The notes under the pieces are model-generated. The model was not told the DNA's origin. It was given only the letters and a program-made list of their open reading frames with translations, and did not search any database. From Borrelia turcica IST7 (GTDB lineage: Bacteria > Spirochaetota > Spirochaetia > Borreliales > Borreliaceae), in the NCBI RefSeq assembly GCF_003606285.1, contig NZ_CP028884.1, positions 62,001 to 126,000 on the forward strand: DNA of 64,000 nucleotides. Direction: 5' to 3'. Below, in pieces: positions 1 to 9,212 of the stretch (positions are counted from its first letter, which is position 1; every line of letters begins with the position of its first letter). The translations under genes were made by a program, and so were the position numbers.

Positions 1-156
1 ATCAAGACCTACCTGAGGTGCTGCTAATCCAACACCACTACTAGCATCCATTAACTCTATCATTTTAAAAGCCGTATTTCTAATGTCATCATCAATATTT
101 AAGACTGACTTAGTCTGCACCCTAAGCAAATCATCAGGATATAAAACCATCTTCAT
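1..156 (-). CDS. def: Peptide deformylase, N-terminal part (runs off the window)
   Basis: The minus-strand frame starts with ATG AAG ATG at 156 and stays open to base 1, giving 52 residues. They begin MKMVLYPDDLLRVQT and contain GVGLAAPQVG near residues 41-50, the first conserved motif of peptide deformylase (GxGLAAxQ). The enzyme removes the formyl group from the N-terminal methionine of new proteins, using a metal bound by a Cys and the later HExxH motif; both lie outside the window. It follows the thioredoxin-fold gene by 27 bases on the same strand and is probably the third gene of that operon. The second ATG at 150 is a possible alternative start. Identification from the motif is firm. 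Confidence 0.9.
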   Translation of the reverse strand, partial: MKMVLYPDDLLRVQTKSVLNIDDDIRNTAFKMIELMDASSGVGLAAPQVGLD

Positions 157-183
157 AAAATCTTCAAACCACTTTATCTAAGA

Positions 184-873
184 CTATGTCTTTATCTTAC
201 CAAAAAGTTTCCACTCTTCATTACCTACTTCTGAAAAATAGATACTACCCTTCCGAGATTTAGGAAAAGCATAAAGTTTATCTTCATTTTCATCCTTGAA
301 TACCAAATATTCCTTAAGTTCTATCTTTGAAGGAAAGAGTTTTTTATCCTGGCCATTCATCCTCAATCTCCAATGACCATCCAGTGTTTTATAAAAAAAA
401 ACCTTATCATCAAAAGTATTAATTTCATAATGATTACCCGTATGAACAATATCATCTAATTTTGAAGTTCCTAAAACATAACTTAAAAAATCCTTATCAA
501 ACTGAACAGTATCCTTGATAGACCCCACATAGGCAGCCTTAATTTGCTCGCTTTTTGAATCAACAAAAAATAAAGTAGGACTTTGTTTTAAATTAATTTC
601 ATCAAAAATTTCATTATTCATGTCAACAACTAAAAAAACATTATTTTGTGTAACAACTTTAAGAATTTGATCATCTTTAAAAGAATTCAAAAAATCTTTT
701 ATTAAATTATCCTTAATATCTTTACCAACCAAAATTAAAACATTTTTATTTAACTTTCTAGCTTCATTTATAGCATCTCTATAAGAATTCTCAAAAATAA
801 TATCCGATGTTAGTGCAAATAAATTCACAAACCCAAAAGTAATAAACATTATCAATAAAGCTTTAATTTTCAT
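184..873 (-). CDS. Exported thioredoxin-fold protein lacking the CxxC active site
   Basis: This 229-residue protein has an N-terminal signal peptide (Lys-rich start, hydrophobic residues about 4-21, FALTS cleavage region). Residues about 25-130 look like a thioredoxin fold of the DUF255/thioredoxin_7 kind: a first helix (SYRDAINEARKLNKNVLILV), then a beta strand, and later the strand FLVVDMNN and the cis-Pro-like motif QSPTLFFVD. Where a CxxC would sit after the first strand the sequence reads VGKDIKDNL, so no redox cysteines are present. The start ATG overlaps the stop of the upstream peptidase gene by four bases (ATGA), so the two are translationally coupled. A chaperone or binding role in the periplasm is an inference; the fold call is moderate. 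Confidence 0.72.
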   Translation of the reverse strand: MKIKALLIMFITFGFVNLFALTSDIIFENSYRDAINEARKLNKNVLILVGKDIKDNLIKDFLNSFKDDQILKVVTQNNVFLVVDMNNEIFDEINLKQSPTLFFVDSKSEQIKAAYVGSIKDTVQFDKDFLSYVLGTSKLDDIVHTGNHYEINTFDDKVFFYKTLDGHWRLRMNGQDKKLFPSKIELKEYLVFKDENEDKLYAFPKSRKGSIYFSEVGNEEWKLFGKIKT

Positions 874-2648
874 ATTTTGCTAGTTAATCTCTCTAAAAAT
901 TTTAACTCTTCACCACTAAAATGTTCTTTTAAACTAAAAAACACAAATTCATGATATCTGTTAATATATTGCAACTCATCTTCCGAAAGCATTTCATTTA
1001 CAATCAATTCTTTTTCAAAAGGAACAAGCGTTAATTGCTCGAATTCTAAAAAATTTCCAAATTCATTTGAATAACTTTGCTTTACAAAAGCTAAATTTTC
1101 AATTCTAATTCCATGCTTAGAATCACGATAAATTCCAGGTTCAATAGAAGAAATCTCAGACCCCTTAAAAGAATAAGTAGAAAAAGGACTAATAGAAACA
1201 GGAAGCTCATGTACATTTAAAAAAAATCCTACGCCATGCCCCGTCCCATGAGCAAAATTTAACCCCCTCTTTAACAAAGGAAGCCTAGCAATTCCATCAA
1301 GAGAAGCACCTGAAATACCAAATGGAAATTTTAAAGATGCAAGAGCAATAAAAGATTTAAGAACCAAAGTATAATCTTCCCTCTCTTCAAAAGAAGGCTC
1401 TCCTATCAAGATAGTCCTTGTAATATCTGTAGTACCAAGCTCAACATAAGAACCTCCAGAATCTATTAAAAGTAACCCACTAGAGTCTATTCTCTTAGCA
1501 CCTTTCTTGGGACTATAATGAGGCAAAGCACCATTTTCTTTAAATCCAACTATTGAATCAAAACTAGAACTGAAAAATTCATTATTCAACATCCTAAAAC
1601 TTAAAAGCATATTTGCAATATCAACTTCATCTAGCTTAGATAACTCATCTCTACTTAAATTCTTAAAGCTATACAGAAATTTTATCAAACTCACAGCATC
1701 AATAATATGCGCCTCTTTCATTTTGCTAATTTCATAATCCGATTTTATTGTCTTAAGCTCATTAACAATACTTTGTCCAAGAACTGTATTTGATTCACCA
1801 ATAGATTCTAATATCTTAACATTACTATCAACTGATACAAAAAACTTCCCTTCATGCTTGATTTCCATCAAGAATGAATAAAAATTACCATAGTCTTCAA
1901 TCTCAAATCCTTCACCCTCAAGTCTCTCTTTTAAATCAGAATCAAGATTTAAAACATCAATAAAGAGAACATTTCTATGCCTTTTACTCCTAGTAATAAA
2001 CAAAAAAGCATAAAATAAAGCAGACGGCTTAATATCCAATCCTCTCAAATTCAAAATCCAAGCTATTTCATCTAAAGAACTTACGATGTAAAAATCAACT
2101 GCCTTTTCTTCTAATCTTACTTTAAGATTATTAATCTTATCCGCTCGTTTATTATTCCTCTGTGATTCACTCAGTTCAAATATTTTATTTCCTTCCAATA
2201 TAGGCCTATCATTCCAAATGTTTGAAATCAAATCTTCATCTAAAATTTCAATCTCCGTATTCCTGCACTTCTTAACTAAATCATTATAAAACTTTATACT
2301 AATATCTTCAGCATAAAACCCAAGCCTCAATCCCTTAAGATTTGTATTGATATAACCAAAAACATCTGGATACCCCTTAACACCAAGCTTCATTAGCTTA
2401 AACTCAGTTCCTTCAATTTCACTTGCTGCCTGTAAAAAATATCTGCCATCAGTAAAAAGAAGTGCCTCTTTTTCTGTAATAATTACTGTTCCAGCGCTTC
2501 CTGTAAAACCTGTAATAAATTCACGAGCATTAAATCTAACATGAGAATACTCACTCATGTGTGGATCATAACTTGCTATTATATATGCATCAATACCACT
2601 CTTTATCATCAAATTTCTCAAAAACAATATTTTCGTTTCAATATCCAT
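870..2648 (-). CDS. Xaa-Pro aminopeptidase, M24B family
   Basis: At 592 residues this is the long, three-domain type of aminopeptidase P, with two N-terminal creatinase-like domains and a C-terminal pita-bread catalytic domain. Metal ligands are visible: the two Asp in DSGGSYVELGTTDITRT, His in HGTGHGVGFFLNVHE and Glu in SSIEPGIYRD and HGIRIENL. The enzyme releases an N-terminal residue that precedes proline, a job that matters in a peptide-scavenging parasite. The C-terminal tail (LSEDELQYINRYHEFVF) matches the family's closing segment. AAGGAG lies about ten bases ahead of the ATG. It is the first gene of a minus-strand operon with the thioredoxin-fold gene and def, transcribed from the divergent promoter at 2693-2740. 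Confidence 0.93.
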   Translation of the reverse strand: MDIETKILFLRNLMIKSGIDAYIIASYDPHMSEYSHVRFNAREFITGFTGSAGTVIITEKEALLFTDGRYFLQAASEIEGTEFKLMKLGVKGYPDVFGYINTNLKGLRLGFYAEDISIKFYNDLVKKCRNTEIEILDEDLISNIWNDRPILEGNKIFELSESQRNNKRADKINNLKVRLEEKAVDFYIVSSLDEIAWILNLRGLDIKPSALFYAFLFITRSKRHRNVLFIDVLNLDSDLKERLEGEGFEIEDYGNFYSFLMEIKHEGKFFVSVDSNVKILESIGESNTVLGQSIVNELKTIKSDYEISKMKEAHIIDAVSLIKFLYSFKNLSRDELSKLDEVDIANMLLSFRMLNNEFFSSSFDSIVGFKENGALPHYSPKKGAKRIDSSGLLLIDSGGSYVELGTTDITRTILIGEPSFEEREDYTLVLKSFIALASLKFPFGISGASLDGIARLPLLKRGLNFAHGTGHGVGFFLNVHELPVSISPFSTYSFKGSEISSIEPGIYRDSKHGIRIENLAFVKQSYSNEFGNFLEFEQLTLVPFEKELIVNEMLSEDELQYINRYHEFVFFSLKEHFSGEELKFLERLTSKI

Positions 2649-2692
2649 ATGAGCAAGCTCCTTTTAACCAATTAATTTAGTAATTTTCATTT

Positions 2693-2740
2693 ATTATAAC
2701 AAATAATTCAATTTTAAAAAATTTCTTTATTTGTTATAAT
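2693..2740. promoter_or_regulatory. Symmetric divergent promoter between the M24 peptidase and HAD genes
   Basis: A perfect 14-bp inverted repeat (2693-2706 and 2727-2740, 20-base spacer) carries TATAAT on each strand, at 2698-2693 for the minus gene and 2735-2740 for the plus gene, each preceded by the same TTTGT. The expected -35 regions of the two promoters overlap in the A/T-rich centre, around 2711-2722, where I see no good TTGACA match. The -10 boxes are read directly from the sequence; that they are used is inferred. Confidence 0.65.
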
Positions 2741-2771
2741 CTAAAACAAGAGTAAAATCGAAGGATAAAAT

Positions 2772-3659
2772 ATGAAAAATATTAAGACTGTTGTTTCTGA
2801 CCTTGATGGAACACTTTTGCTTTCAAAGAGCCAAATAGGAGCTTTTAGTGAGCTTGTAATAAAAAAACTAACAAAAGAAAACAAAAAATTCATTATTGCA
2901 ACAGGAAGAAGCAGAAGTGAAATAATACCTTTTACAAAAAATTTAAACTCAAATGTTTCATTTTTTATAACATTAAATGGTGCAAGAGTTTACAATCATG
3001 AATGGAAATTAATAAACAGTTATGATTTATCCTCTGAAATCGTAAATGAAATTTTAAACCTCAGAGAAGACAAATATAAGGACATACCTCATTTTTTACA
3101 GAAATCTAATGGTGTGGGTGATAATCTTTATACTGATAGCATCACTAACAATGCTATTCGTAAGAAAATAAAAGAACATGAATTATCAAAGAAACATAAA
3201 TACATGGAAAAAGAATTAAAAGATACAAGCATAAAATTTCATGAAGTTAATCACTTTAGAGAGCTTGAAAACTTTAACAATGTAGCAAAGATTATTTTGT
3301 ATGATGAAGAACCAAATCTAATAGAATATGAAACTATGATCTTAGAAAAATATAGACAAGAAATAAATGTTTATCTATCAACGCCTCATTCGCTTGAAAT
3401 CGTTAATAACAAAGTTTCAAAGGGAAGTGCATTAAAGGATGTTTTAAAAATTATTAACATTGATTTGAGCGAAGTAATTGCATTCGGAGATGGATTTAAT
3501 GATGTTGATATGCTAGAAAATGTAAAAAAAGGATTACTAATGGGAAATGCAAATTATAGACTTAAGTTAATGCTATCCTACTTAGAAGTAATAGGCACAA
3601 ACGATGAGGAAGCTGTTGCTCATTATATCAATGACAATATTCTAGAAGAACCTGTATAG
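2772..3659 (+). CDS. HAD-superfamily hydrolase, Cof/IIB type
   Basis: This 295-residue protein carries the HAD motifs in order: motif I VVSDLDGTLL (nucleophile Asp10, acid-base Asp12), motif II in FIIATGRS near residue 45, the conserved Lys in NKVSKGSAL near residue 220, and motif IV FGDGFNDVDML near residue 238. The spacing between motifs I and III accommodates a C2-type cap, as in the Cof/YidA group, which dephosphorylates sugar phosphates, nucleotides or flavins. Substrate cannot be told from sequence. GAAGGATAA precedes the ATG, and the M29 peptidase gene follows nine bases after the stop, so the pair is probably cotranscribed. Confidence 0.9.
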   Translation: MKNIKTVVSDLDGTLLLSKSQIGAFSELVIKKLTKENKKFIIATGRSRSEIIPFTKNLNSNVSFFITLNGARVYNHEWKLINSYDLSSEIVNEILNLREDKYKDIPHFLQKSNGVGDNLYTDSITNNAIRKKIKEHELSKKHKYMEKELKDTSIKFHEVNHFRELENFNNVAKIILYDEEPNLIEYETMILEKYRQEINVYLSTPHSLEIVNNKVSKGSALKDVLKIINIDLSEVIAFGDGFNDVDMLENVKKGLLMGNANYRLKLMLSYLEVIGTNDEEAVAHYINDNILEEPV

Positions 3660-3667
3660 GAGAAAAT

Positions 3668-4906
3668 ATGGAAGAAGATTTAATCAAATATGCAGAACTT
3701 ATTATTTTAAAAGGAATTAATTTACAAAAAAATCAATGTGTATTAATTACAGGCTCAATTGAAAATTACGAGTTTTTAAGAATTCTTGCAAAAAAAGCTT
3801 ATGAACATGGTGCAAAATATGTAGAACTAAATATTGAAGATATTGATATTTTAAAAACCAGATTTAAGTACTCACCAGAAGATTTATTAGAATTTATTCC
3901 AGGATTTAAGTACAAATTTTTTGAAGAAATGGTAGGGGAAAAGTGGGCAAAGATACGAATTGATGATACAGAAAATTTAGATGGATTAAAAGATATCGAC
4001 AGTAAAAAAATATCAAAATACTTTAGGCAATTAAGACTAGCATCTAAGCAAGTTTCAACTGCAACAATGAACAATGAATTATCTTGGTGTGTGGTTTGTG
4101 CACCAGGGCCAAAATGGGCTTCAAAAGTTTTAAATAAACCTAACAGTCAAAAGACATTAGAAGAATTTTTTGAAATTCAAAAGAAAATCTTACTACTTGA
4201 TTCAGAAAATCCAATAAAGGCTTGGGAAGATCATGGAGCTAAACTTCATAAAAGATGCGCAATTTTAAATAAACTCAAATTAGAAAAATTAGTTTTCAAA
4301 AATCAGAAAACAAACCTAGAAGTATATCTTTTAGATACTTCCATTTGGACAGGAGGAAGTGAAAAGATAAAAGGAACAGATATTGAATTTAACGCAAACA
4401 TACCCACAGAAGAGGTTTTCACAACCCCAGACTATAAAAAAACAAATGGAATCATGTACGCTACTCGACCTGTCATGGTACTTGGAAACTTAATAACTGG
4501 AATATGGATAGAATTTAGTGACGGGAAAGTAGTTAATTTTGGATGCGATGATGAGCACTCAAGAGCAATACTTAAAAGACATATAGAAACTGATACGCAA
4601 GCAAAATACATAGGCGAAGTTGCATTAGTAGACAGCAGTTCTCCAATTTATCAAAGTGGACTTACATTCTACAGCATACTATACGATGAGAATGCGAGTT
4701 GTCATATTGCACTGGGGGGTGCTTATTCTTCTTGCTTAAGCAATGAAGAAAACTTAAAAACGGATGTTGAAAAATTGAATTATGGATGTAATGTTTCTTT
4801 AATTCATACCGATTTTATGATTGGAAGTAACGATATAAATGTTATTGGCACTGATAAAAAGGGAATAGAACATACAATAATACAAAATGGGAAATTCGTA
4901 TTATAA
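3668..4906 (+). CDS. M29 family aminopeptidase (aminopeptidase T / AmpS type)
   Basis: The 412 residues match thermophilic aminopeptidase T in length and in the metal-binding C-terminal half: NANIPTEEVFTTPDY (Glu ligand), GEVALVDSSSPIYQSG (Glu) and LYDENASCHIALGGAY (His with Asp-Glu), then HTDFMIGS near the end (His, Asp). These are cobalt- or zinc-dependent enzymes that remove N-terminal residues from small peptides in the cytoplasm. AGGAGAAAAT lies directly ahead of the ATG. Together with the M24 enzyme across the divergent promoter it makes a small peptide-salvage neighbourhood. By synteny it equals the B. burgdorferi gene annotated as aminopeptidase II. Confidence 0.92.
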   Translation: MEEDLIKYAELIILKGINLQKNQCVLITGSIENYEFLRILAKKAYEHGAKYVELNIEDIDILKTRFKYSPEDLLEFIPGFKYKFFEEMVGEKWAKIRIDDTENLDGLKDIDSKKISKYFRQLRLASKQVSTATMNNELSWCVVCAPGPKWASKVLNKPNSQKTLEEFFEIQKKILLLDSENPIKAWEDHGAKLHKRCAILNKLKLEKLVFKNQKTNLEVYLLDTSIWTGGSEKIKGTDIEFNANIPTEEVFTTPDYKKTNGIMYATRPVMVLGNLITGIWIEFSDGKVVNFGCDDEHSRAILKRHIETDTQAKYIGEVALVDSSSPIYQSGLTFYSILYDENASCHIALGGAYSSCLSNEENLKTDVEKLNYGCNVSLIHTDFMIGSNDINVIGTDKKGIEHTIIQNGKFVL

Positions 4907-4926
4907 ATAAATTGGAGTAATTAATA

Positions 4927-5394
4927 ATGATAAAAGAGTTATTTACAAATGACCTTTTCTTTTCTTGTTTTGTATCAGGAATTGTTGCACAAGTTATTAA
5001 ATATGCTATTCAAACAATGAAAACAAAAAAACTTAAATTAAGTCCAACATATCTTATAAAAAGCATCTTCTTAGAAACAGGGGGGATGCCTAGCAGTCAC
5101 TCTTCAACGGTTACAGCTCTTGCAACATCAATATTTATAACAGAAGGAATAAATACCAGTTTCATTATTGCCCTCGCTTTCGCTTTAATAACAATAAGAG
5201 ATTCTTTTGGAGTCAGATATATGGCAGGGGTTCAAGCAGAATATCTTAATGATTTATCTGAACAATTAAAAATTGCAATTAAAATCGAGCCCTTAAAAAT
5301 CAAAGTGGTTAAAGGACATAAAAAAAAAGAAGTATTTACAGGAGTGCTTATTGGTATAATTTCCGCATGGGCAGTATGTCATCGAATAATATAA
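4927..5394 (+). CDS. DUF212 / divergent PAP2-like membrane protein
   Basis: A 155-residue membrane protein with the family signature GGMPSSHSSTVTALATS near residues 52-69 and the second conserved block RDSFGVRYMAGVQAEYLN near residues 94-111. DUF212 proteins are distantly related to acid phosphatases and vanadium haloperoxidases (PAP2) and keep the SxxHS-type motif. About three to four hydrophobic segments are visible. TTGGAGTAA precedes the start. The substrate is unknown; a lipid or undecaprenyl-like phosphate is a reasonable guess only. Confidence 0.85.
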   Translation: MIKELFTNDLFFSCFVSGIVAQVIKYAIQTMKTKKLKLSPTYLIKSIFLETGGMPSSHSSTVTALATSIFITEGINTSFIIALAFALITIRDSFGVRYMAGVQAEYLNDLSEQLKIAIKIEPLKIKVVKGHKKKEVFTGVLIGIISAWAVCHRII

Positions 5395-5416
5395 ATAAGA
5401 GACTACAAAGGCAACA

Positions 5417-6877
5417 ATGAATCCACTCAAGCTTTTATATATAATGTTAGTGCTTCTCACCTCTTGTAACATGGCAAAGTTTGGGGATTACAAGCCCATA
5501 TACTTTAAAGGAGAAGAAGATTTAAAGACTGCAAATGATTATATAAACTCATTAGGGTATAAAACAATATCTGAATACACAACAAAAGTAAATATACTAG
5601 ACTTTCCAAATTTCAAAGAAATAAAAATCCATGAATTAACAAAAATTAATGATTACGATTTACGAAAAGATTTATTTTTAAAAAACCTCCCTAATCTCTT
5701 CAATCTATCTAATAAAAAAATACTCTATGTCGATTCATCATTCACAAATAATGACTTAAAGAAGCTTAAACAAGATAAAAATATTGAAGGAGAATTACAT
5801 TCTTTTAACTACAAAACTAAAATTAACTATTTTTCAAACATAGTATTCATACTAATAATAGCACTGTTATTATTACTAAATATCAAATATTCACCCTTTA
5901 TATTACTATTTTTAATAAGTTCATGTACCATACTGATATTTAGCAACGAGATGCTTTATTTTTATCCTTTGACTATTCTTGCTTATCTATTATTTGTATT
6001 GATTGATAATTTCAATAAAAATTACAATAAAATATACTTACAAGACATCAGTTTTTTAACACTAATTAAAAGAATAAAATTTCCAATCTTCTTATTTTTA
6101 TTTATAGTATTATACTATAATGTGATAATTCATTTTTTAACTACTAATCTTGAACCAATTTTTATTATTTTTGTATCAATATCAACGCTTTGTATTTTTT
6201 TAATATTCACTTGGATCAAAACTGAGAGAAATTTTAAAGATACATTTCTATTTTTAATTGAACTAAAAGAGCAAAAAAGAGAAGCAAAGATTATGAAATT
6301 AAAAATTATCACACATATGTTACTATTTATAGCTTCATTAATGCCTTTCTTTTATTCACAATATATACTCAATTCTTACCAAAATTTTAATTATCTTTAC
6401 AGCAAAAAATTGAACTATTTTAATTACTTAAACCCCAACAGCATTTACTTAATGGTGGGATACAACGAAGAGATTCCAAACATTATGGGATATATGTCTC
6501 ATATCCTTTATCAAAATGAACTTAAATATAAAATAACATCTAAGTATGGCGATTCTACTAAAAACGTAAAGGAAGACTATTTTGAAATAGAAAATAACAA
6601 AATAACCATCAACCCTAAAACTGTATACAAAGTAGACAAAGAATTCATATCTAAACATCTTAATCAAGAACTTTCAAAATTATTCCTAGACAATGAAAGT
6701 CCCATCTTAATATATAAAGAAACAAATCAAAGTATTGCAATGGATAAAGATAATTCTACAATTTTATTTTTTCTTTCCCTACCTTTTTTCTTATTGCTAT
6801 TCCTATTTAAAGCAATAAGATTTACAATTCTTTTAAATATTAGCGAAAAAAACTATAGAAAATATATTAGAGATTAG
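5417..6877 (+). CDS. Polytopic membrane protein with a lipobox-like N-terminus, function unknown
   Basis: I do not recognise a family. The first 17 residues form a signal with a lipobox-like end (MLVLLTSC), followed by about 115 soluble residues, then about five hydrophobic spans between residues 137 and 310 (for example NIVFILIIALLLLLNIKY and IFIIFVSISTLCIFLIF), a second soluble stretch of about 120 residues and a C-terminal span. The gene lies 13 bases before the Rnf-like gene at 6891 and 22 bases after the DUF212 gene, in one plus-strand run. A soluble-membrane-soluble-membrane lipoprotein would be unusual. Its neighbours suggest it may act with the Rnf-like proteins, which is inference. 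The Shine-Dalgarno is weak (AAAGGCAAC). Confidence 0.7.
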   Translation: MNPLKLLYIMLVLLTSCNMAKFGDYKPIYFKGEEDLKTANDYINSLGYKTISEYTTKVNILDFPNFKEIKIHELTKINDYDLRKDLFLKNLPNLFNLSNKKILYVDSSFTNNDLKKLKQDKNIEGELHSFNYKTKINYFSNIVFILIIALLLLLNIKYSPFILLFLISSCTILIFSNEMLYFYPLTILAYLLFVLIDNFNKNYNKIYLQDISFLTLIKRIKFPIFLFLFIVLYYNVIIHFLTTNLEPIFIIFVSISTLCIFLIFTWIKTERNFKDTFLFLIELKEQKREAKIMKLKIITHMLLFIASLMPFFYSQYILNSYQNFNYLYSKKLNYFNYLNPNSIYLMVGYNEEIPNIMGYMSHILYQNELKYKITSKYGDSTKNVKEDYFEIENNKITINPKTVYKVDKEFISKHLNQELSKLFLDNESPILIYKETNQSIAMDKDNSTILFFLSLPFFLLLFLFKAIRFTILLNISEKNYRKYIRD

Positions 6878-6890
6878 AGGAAACACCTAA

Positions 6891-9212
6891 ATGCCTAACT
6901 CAGAAAAGCCAGCAATAAAAACAGAAATAAAGATAAGGTACATAGTCAATATAGACGAAATTCAAATTCCTGAATATGTTCTCATTCCACTAGAAACAGA
7001 AAACTCAAAGTCTACAATATATGTGATTGAAAATCAAAGAATTGAGGAAGGACAAATATTATCAAAAAACATAAATGTAGATTTGTGTACATATTCTCCA
7101 ATATCTGGGGTAATAGAGAAAATATATATTGCTAATTTTCCAAATGGACAACAATTAAAATCAGCACTAATAAGATTTCAAGGAAGAATTAAAAATGAAA
7201 AAGAACAATCAGATGAGGAAGAATCAAGAGAAAAAACATTAGAAAAGTTAATTAGATTAGGAATTCCTTGGTTTAATGATAATTCACTATTCCAATATGT
7301 AAGCAAATGTAAAAAAATAGATAAAATGATTTTATTAATAAATGGAAGAGATTCATTTACAAATATCTCAGAAATACTCATAAAAGAAAAGTTAGATGAA
7401 ATTCTTTATGGATTTGAAATAGTCAACAAAATCTTTAAATTCAAAGAAATATTAATAGTGCTAAGCAATTACACCTTAAAAAAAGAACTTGAAAATTTAA
7501 TTAATTTTAAAGACAAAAAATTAAGAATTAAACTCATTCCCAATACTCCACAACCATATTCAAATCATGAAATGATTATGCACTTTTTATATAATGAAGA
7601 GAATATGCAAGAGAGCATAAACCCAAACAAAAATATACTCTTAGCAAATGTTGAAGACCTTTATAATGTTCACAGCGCAATCAAAACAAACATTCCATAT
7701 AAAGAAAAATTCATAACTATAAATGGCAATCAAAAAATACAAAGCAAACTAATAAAAGTAAAAATTGGAACATCTATCCGCCAAATAATAAATGAAGATA
7801 TTAATACAACAAAATATGATGTATTTTTAAACAATCCAGTAAATAAAATAAAAATAAATAATCTAAATGTACCCATAACAAGAGACATATATAGCATTAC
7901 AATACTTAAAAAAGAATCAATATTTAGCAAGATAAAATTCTTTAAAATACCAAGTTTTTCACCACTATACATTGAAGAGGTTATTTTCTCAAAGATCAAG
8001 GGTAAAAATAAAAATGAGAATAAAAAATTTAAATTCCTACAATATACTGAAACTGAAATCGAAGAAGAAATAAGTAAGGTTCAAAAAGAAATCAAGGAAA
8101 AAATATTAAATGTCACTCCAAAAAATGAACCAATATACACTGAAAATAATCTAAAAGACATCTATTTAACCATTATATTGGCTCTAATTCCTAATCTAAT
8201 TTTTTCTTTTTTTAATAATACAAAATTTTTTATTGATACTCTAATACTAACAATAATAAGCTTAGTAGTCTATTTCCCAATAATGCTTAAGGCCAAACAT
8301 AAATGTCTATCATTCTTCATATATACTGCATTAATTATTAGCATAATATTTCCCTTAAATCTTTCTATCGTATTAAAAATGCTGGCACTACTTTTTACAT
8401 TTTTAGTATTTTTTTATTTTTCTAAACTTTCTAAATTCCTTGTAAATCCCATCTTAATTTCTTTCATGTTTTTATTGCTCAATTTTCCATCAAGCTTTAA
8501 ACAAACATATCCGGAAGAACTCTCAAAACTAGAAGATATAATTCCTACTTGGGATAAAGTAATTCAGAAAAACCCAAATATTAAAAGCTTAGAAAGCTTA
8601 AAAGAATTTAAAAGGCATGAAAATAAGTACATTGACATGATTGAAAAGTTTACAAACGAAAAAATATTATCTCATTTTAATATCATCATACCAAGATTCC
8701 ATATTGAAAGCCTCTTTGGACTACAAAACGAAAAATATCTATCTCCTATTTTGCTTTATATCGGATTTTCATTTATTCTCGGGAAATTTATCATAAATAA
8801 ATTAATACCATTGTCTTTTTATTTAAGCCTTCTACTACTTGCTTATATGCTAAAAAGTATAAATATTTACAGTCATATAACTTTTGATATGTTGTCTCTA
8901 GCAATCTCACCAATTCCAATGCTCTTAATATTTACAACGGGAACAGAACTACAAATAGCACCCTCATTTAAATTTGAACAAATACTATATGGTTGTATTC
9001 TATCTCTATTTCACCTCATAATACTAAGCTATATTCCATTTGAAACCCTATCAGCTGTAATATCCATTTTTATATTACAAGTAAATTCAACCTTAATTAA
9101 AAAATACAGCTTAACATTTCAAATCAAAAAAATACTGCATCATTTAAGTATGAATAAAACAAAAACAATAGAACACAAAAATGAAAATGGAGAAGAAATT
9201 ATAAAATTATGA
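6891..9212 (+). CDS. Diverged RnfC-RnfD fusion protein without visible redox cofactor sites
   Basis: Residues about 1-110 resemble the RnfC/NqrA biotin-like N-terminus (IYSPISGVIEKIYIA-like region reads TYSPISGVIEKI). Residues about 225-305 follow RnfC: PYSNHEMIMHFLY, then NVEDLYNVHSAIK and GTSIRQIIN, matching NVETLxNIxxAL and GTPV. Residues about 420 onward are an RnfD/NqrB-like membrane domain with VNPILISFMFLLLNFP (family: FNPAMVGY...LLISFP) and FTTGTELQIAPSFKFEQILY (family: FMATDPVTSPxTxxGQxIY). The CxxCxxC ferredoxin domains of RnfC and the SGAT flavin-Thr of RnfD are not seen. The stop overlaps the next gene's start by four bases. Homology is my reading of motifs; the loss of electron transfer is inferred. 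Confidence 0.72.
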   Translation: MPNSEKPAIKTEIKIRYIVNIDEIQIPEYVLIPLETENSKSTIYVIENQRIEEGQILSKNINVDLCTYSPISGVIEKIYIANFPNGQQLKSALIRFQGRIKNEKEQSDEEESREKTLEKLIRLGIPWFNDNSLFQYVSKCKKIDKMILLINGRDSFTNISEILIKEKLDEILYGFEIVNKIFKFKEILIVLSNYTLKKELENLINFKDKKLRIKLIPNTPQPYSNHEMIMHFLYNEENMQESINPNKNILLANVEDLYNVHSAIKTNIPYKEKFITINGNQKIQSKLIKVKIGTSIRQIINEDINTTKYDVFLNNPVNKIKINNLNVPITRDIYSITILKKESIFSKIKFFKIPSFSPLYIEEVIFSKIKGKNKNENKKFKFLQYTETEIEEEISKVQKEIKEKILNVTPKNEPIYTENNLKDIYLTIILALIPNLIFSFFNNTKFFIDTLILTIISLVVYFPIMLKAKHKCLSFFIYTALIISIIFPLNLSIVLKMLALLFTFLVFFYFSKLSKFLVNPILISFMFLLLNFPSSFKQTYPEELSKLEDIIPTWDKVIQKNPNIKSLESLKEFKRHENKYIDMIEKFTNEKILSHFNIIIPRFHIESLFGLQNEKYLSPILLYIGFSFILGKFIINKLIPLSFYLSLLLLAYMLKSINIYSHITFDMLSLAISPIPMLLIFTTGTELQIAPSFKFEQILYGCILSLFHLIILSYIPFETLSAVISIFILQVNSTLIKKYSLTFQIKKILHHLSMNKTKTIEHKNENGEEIIKL

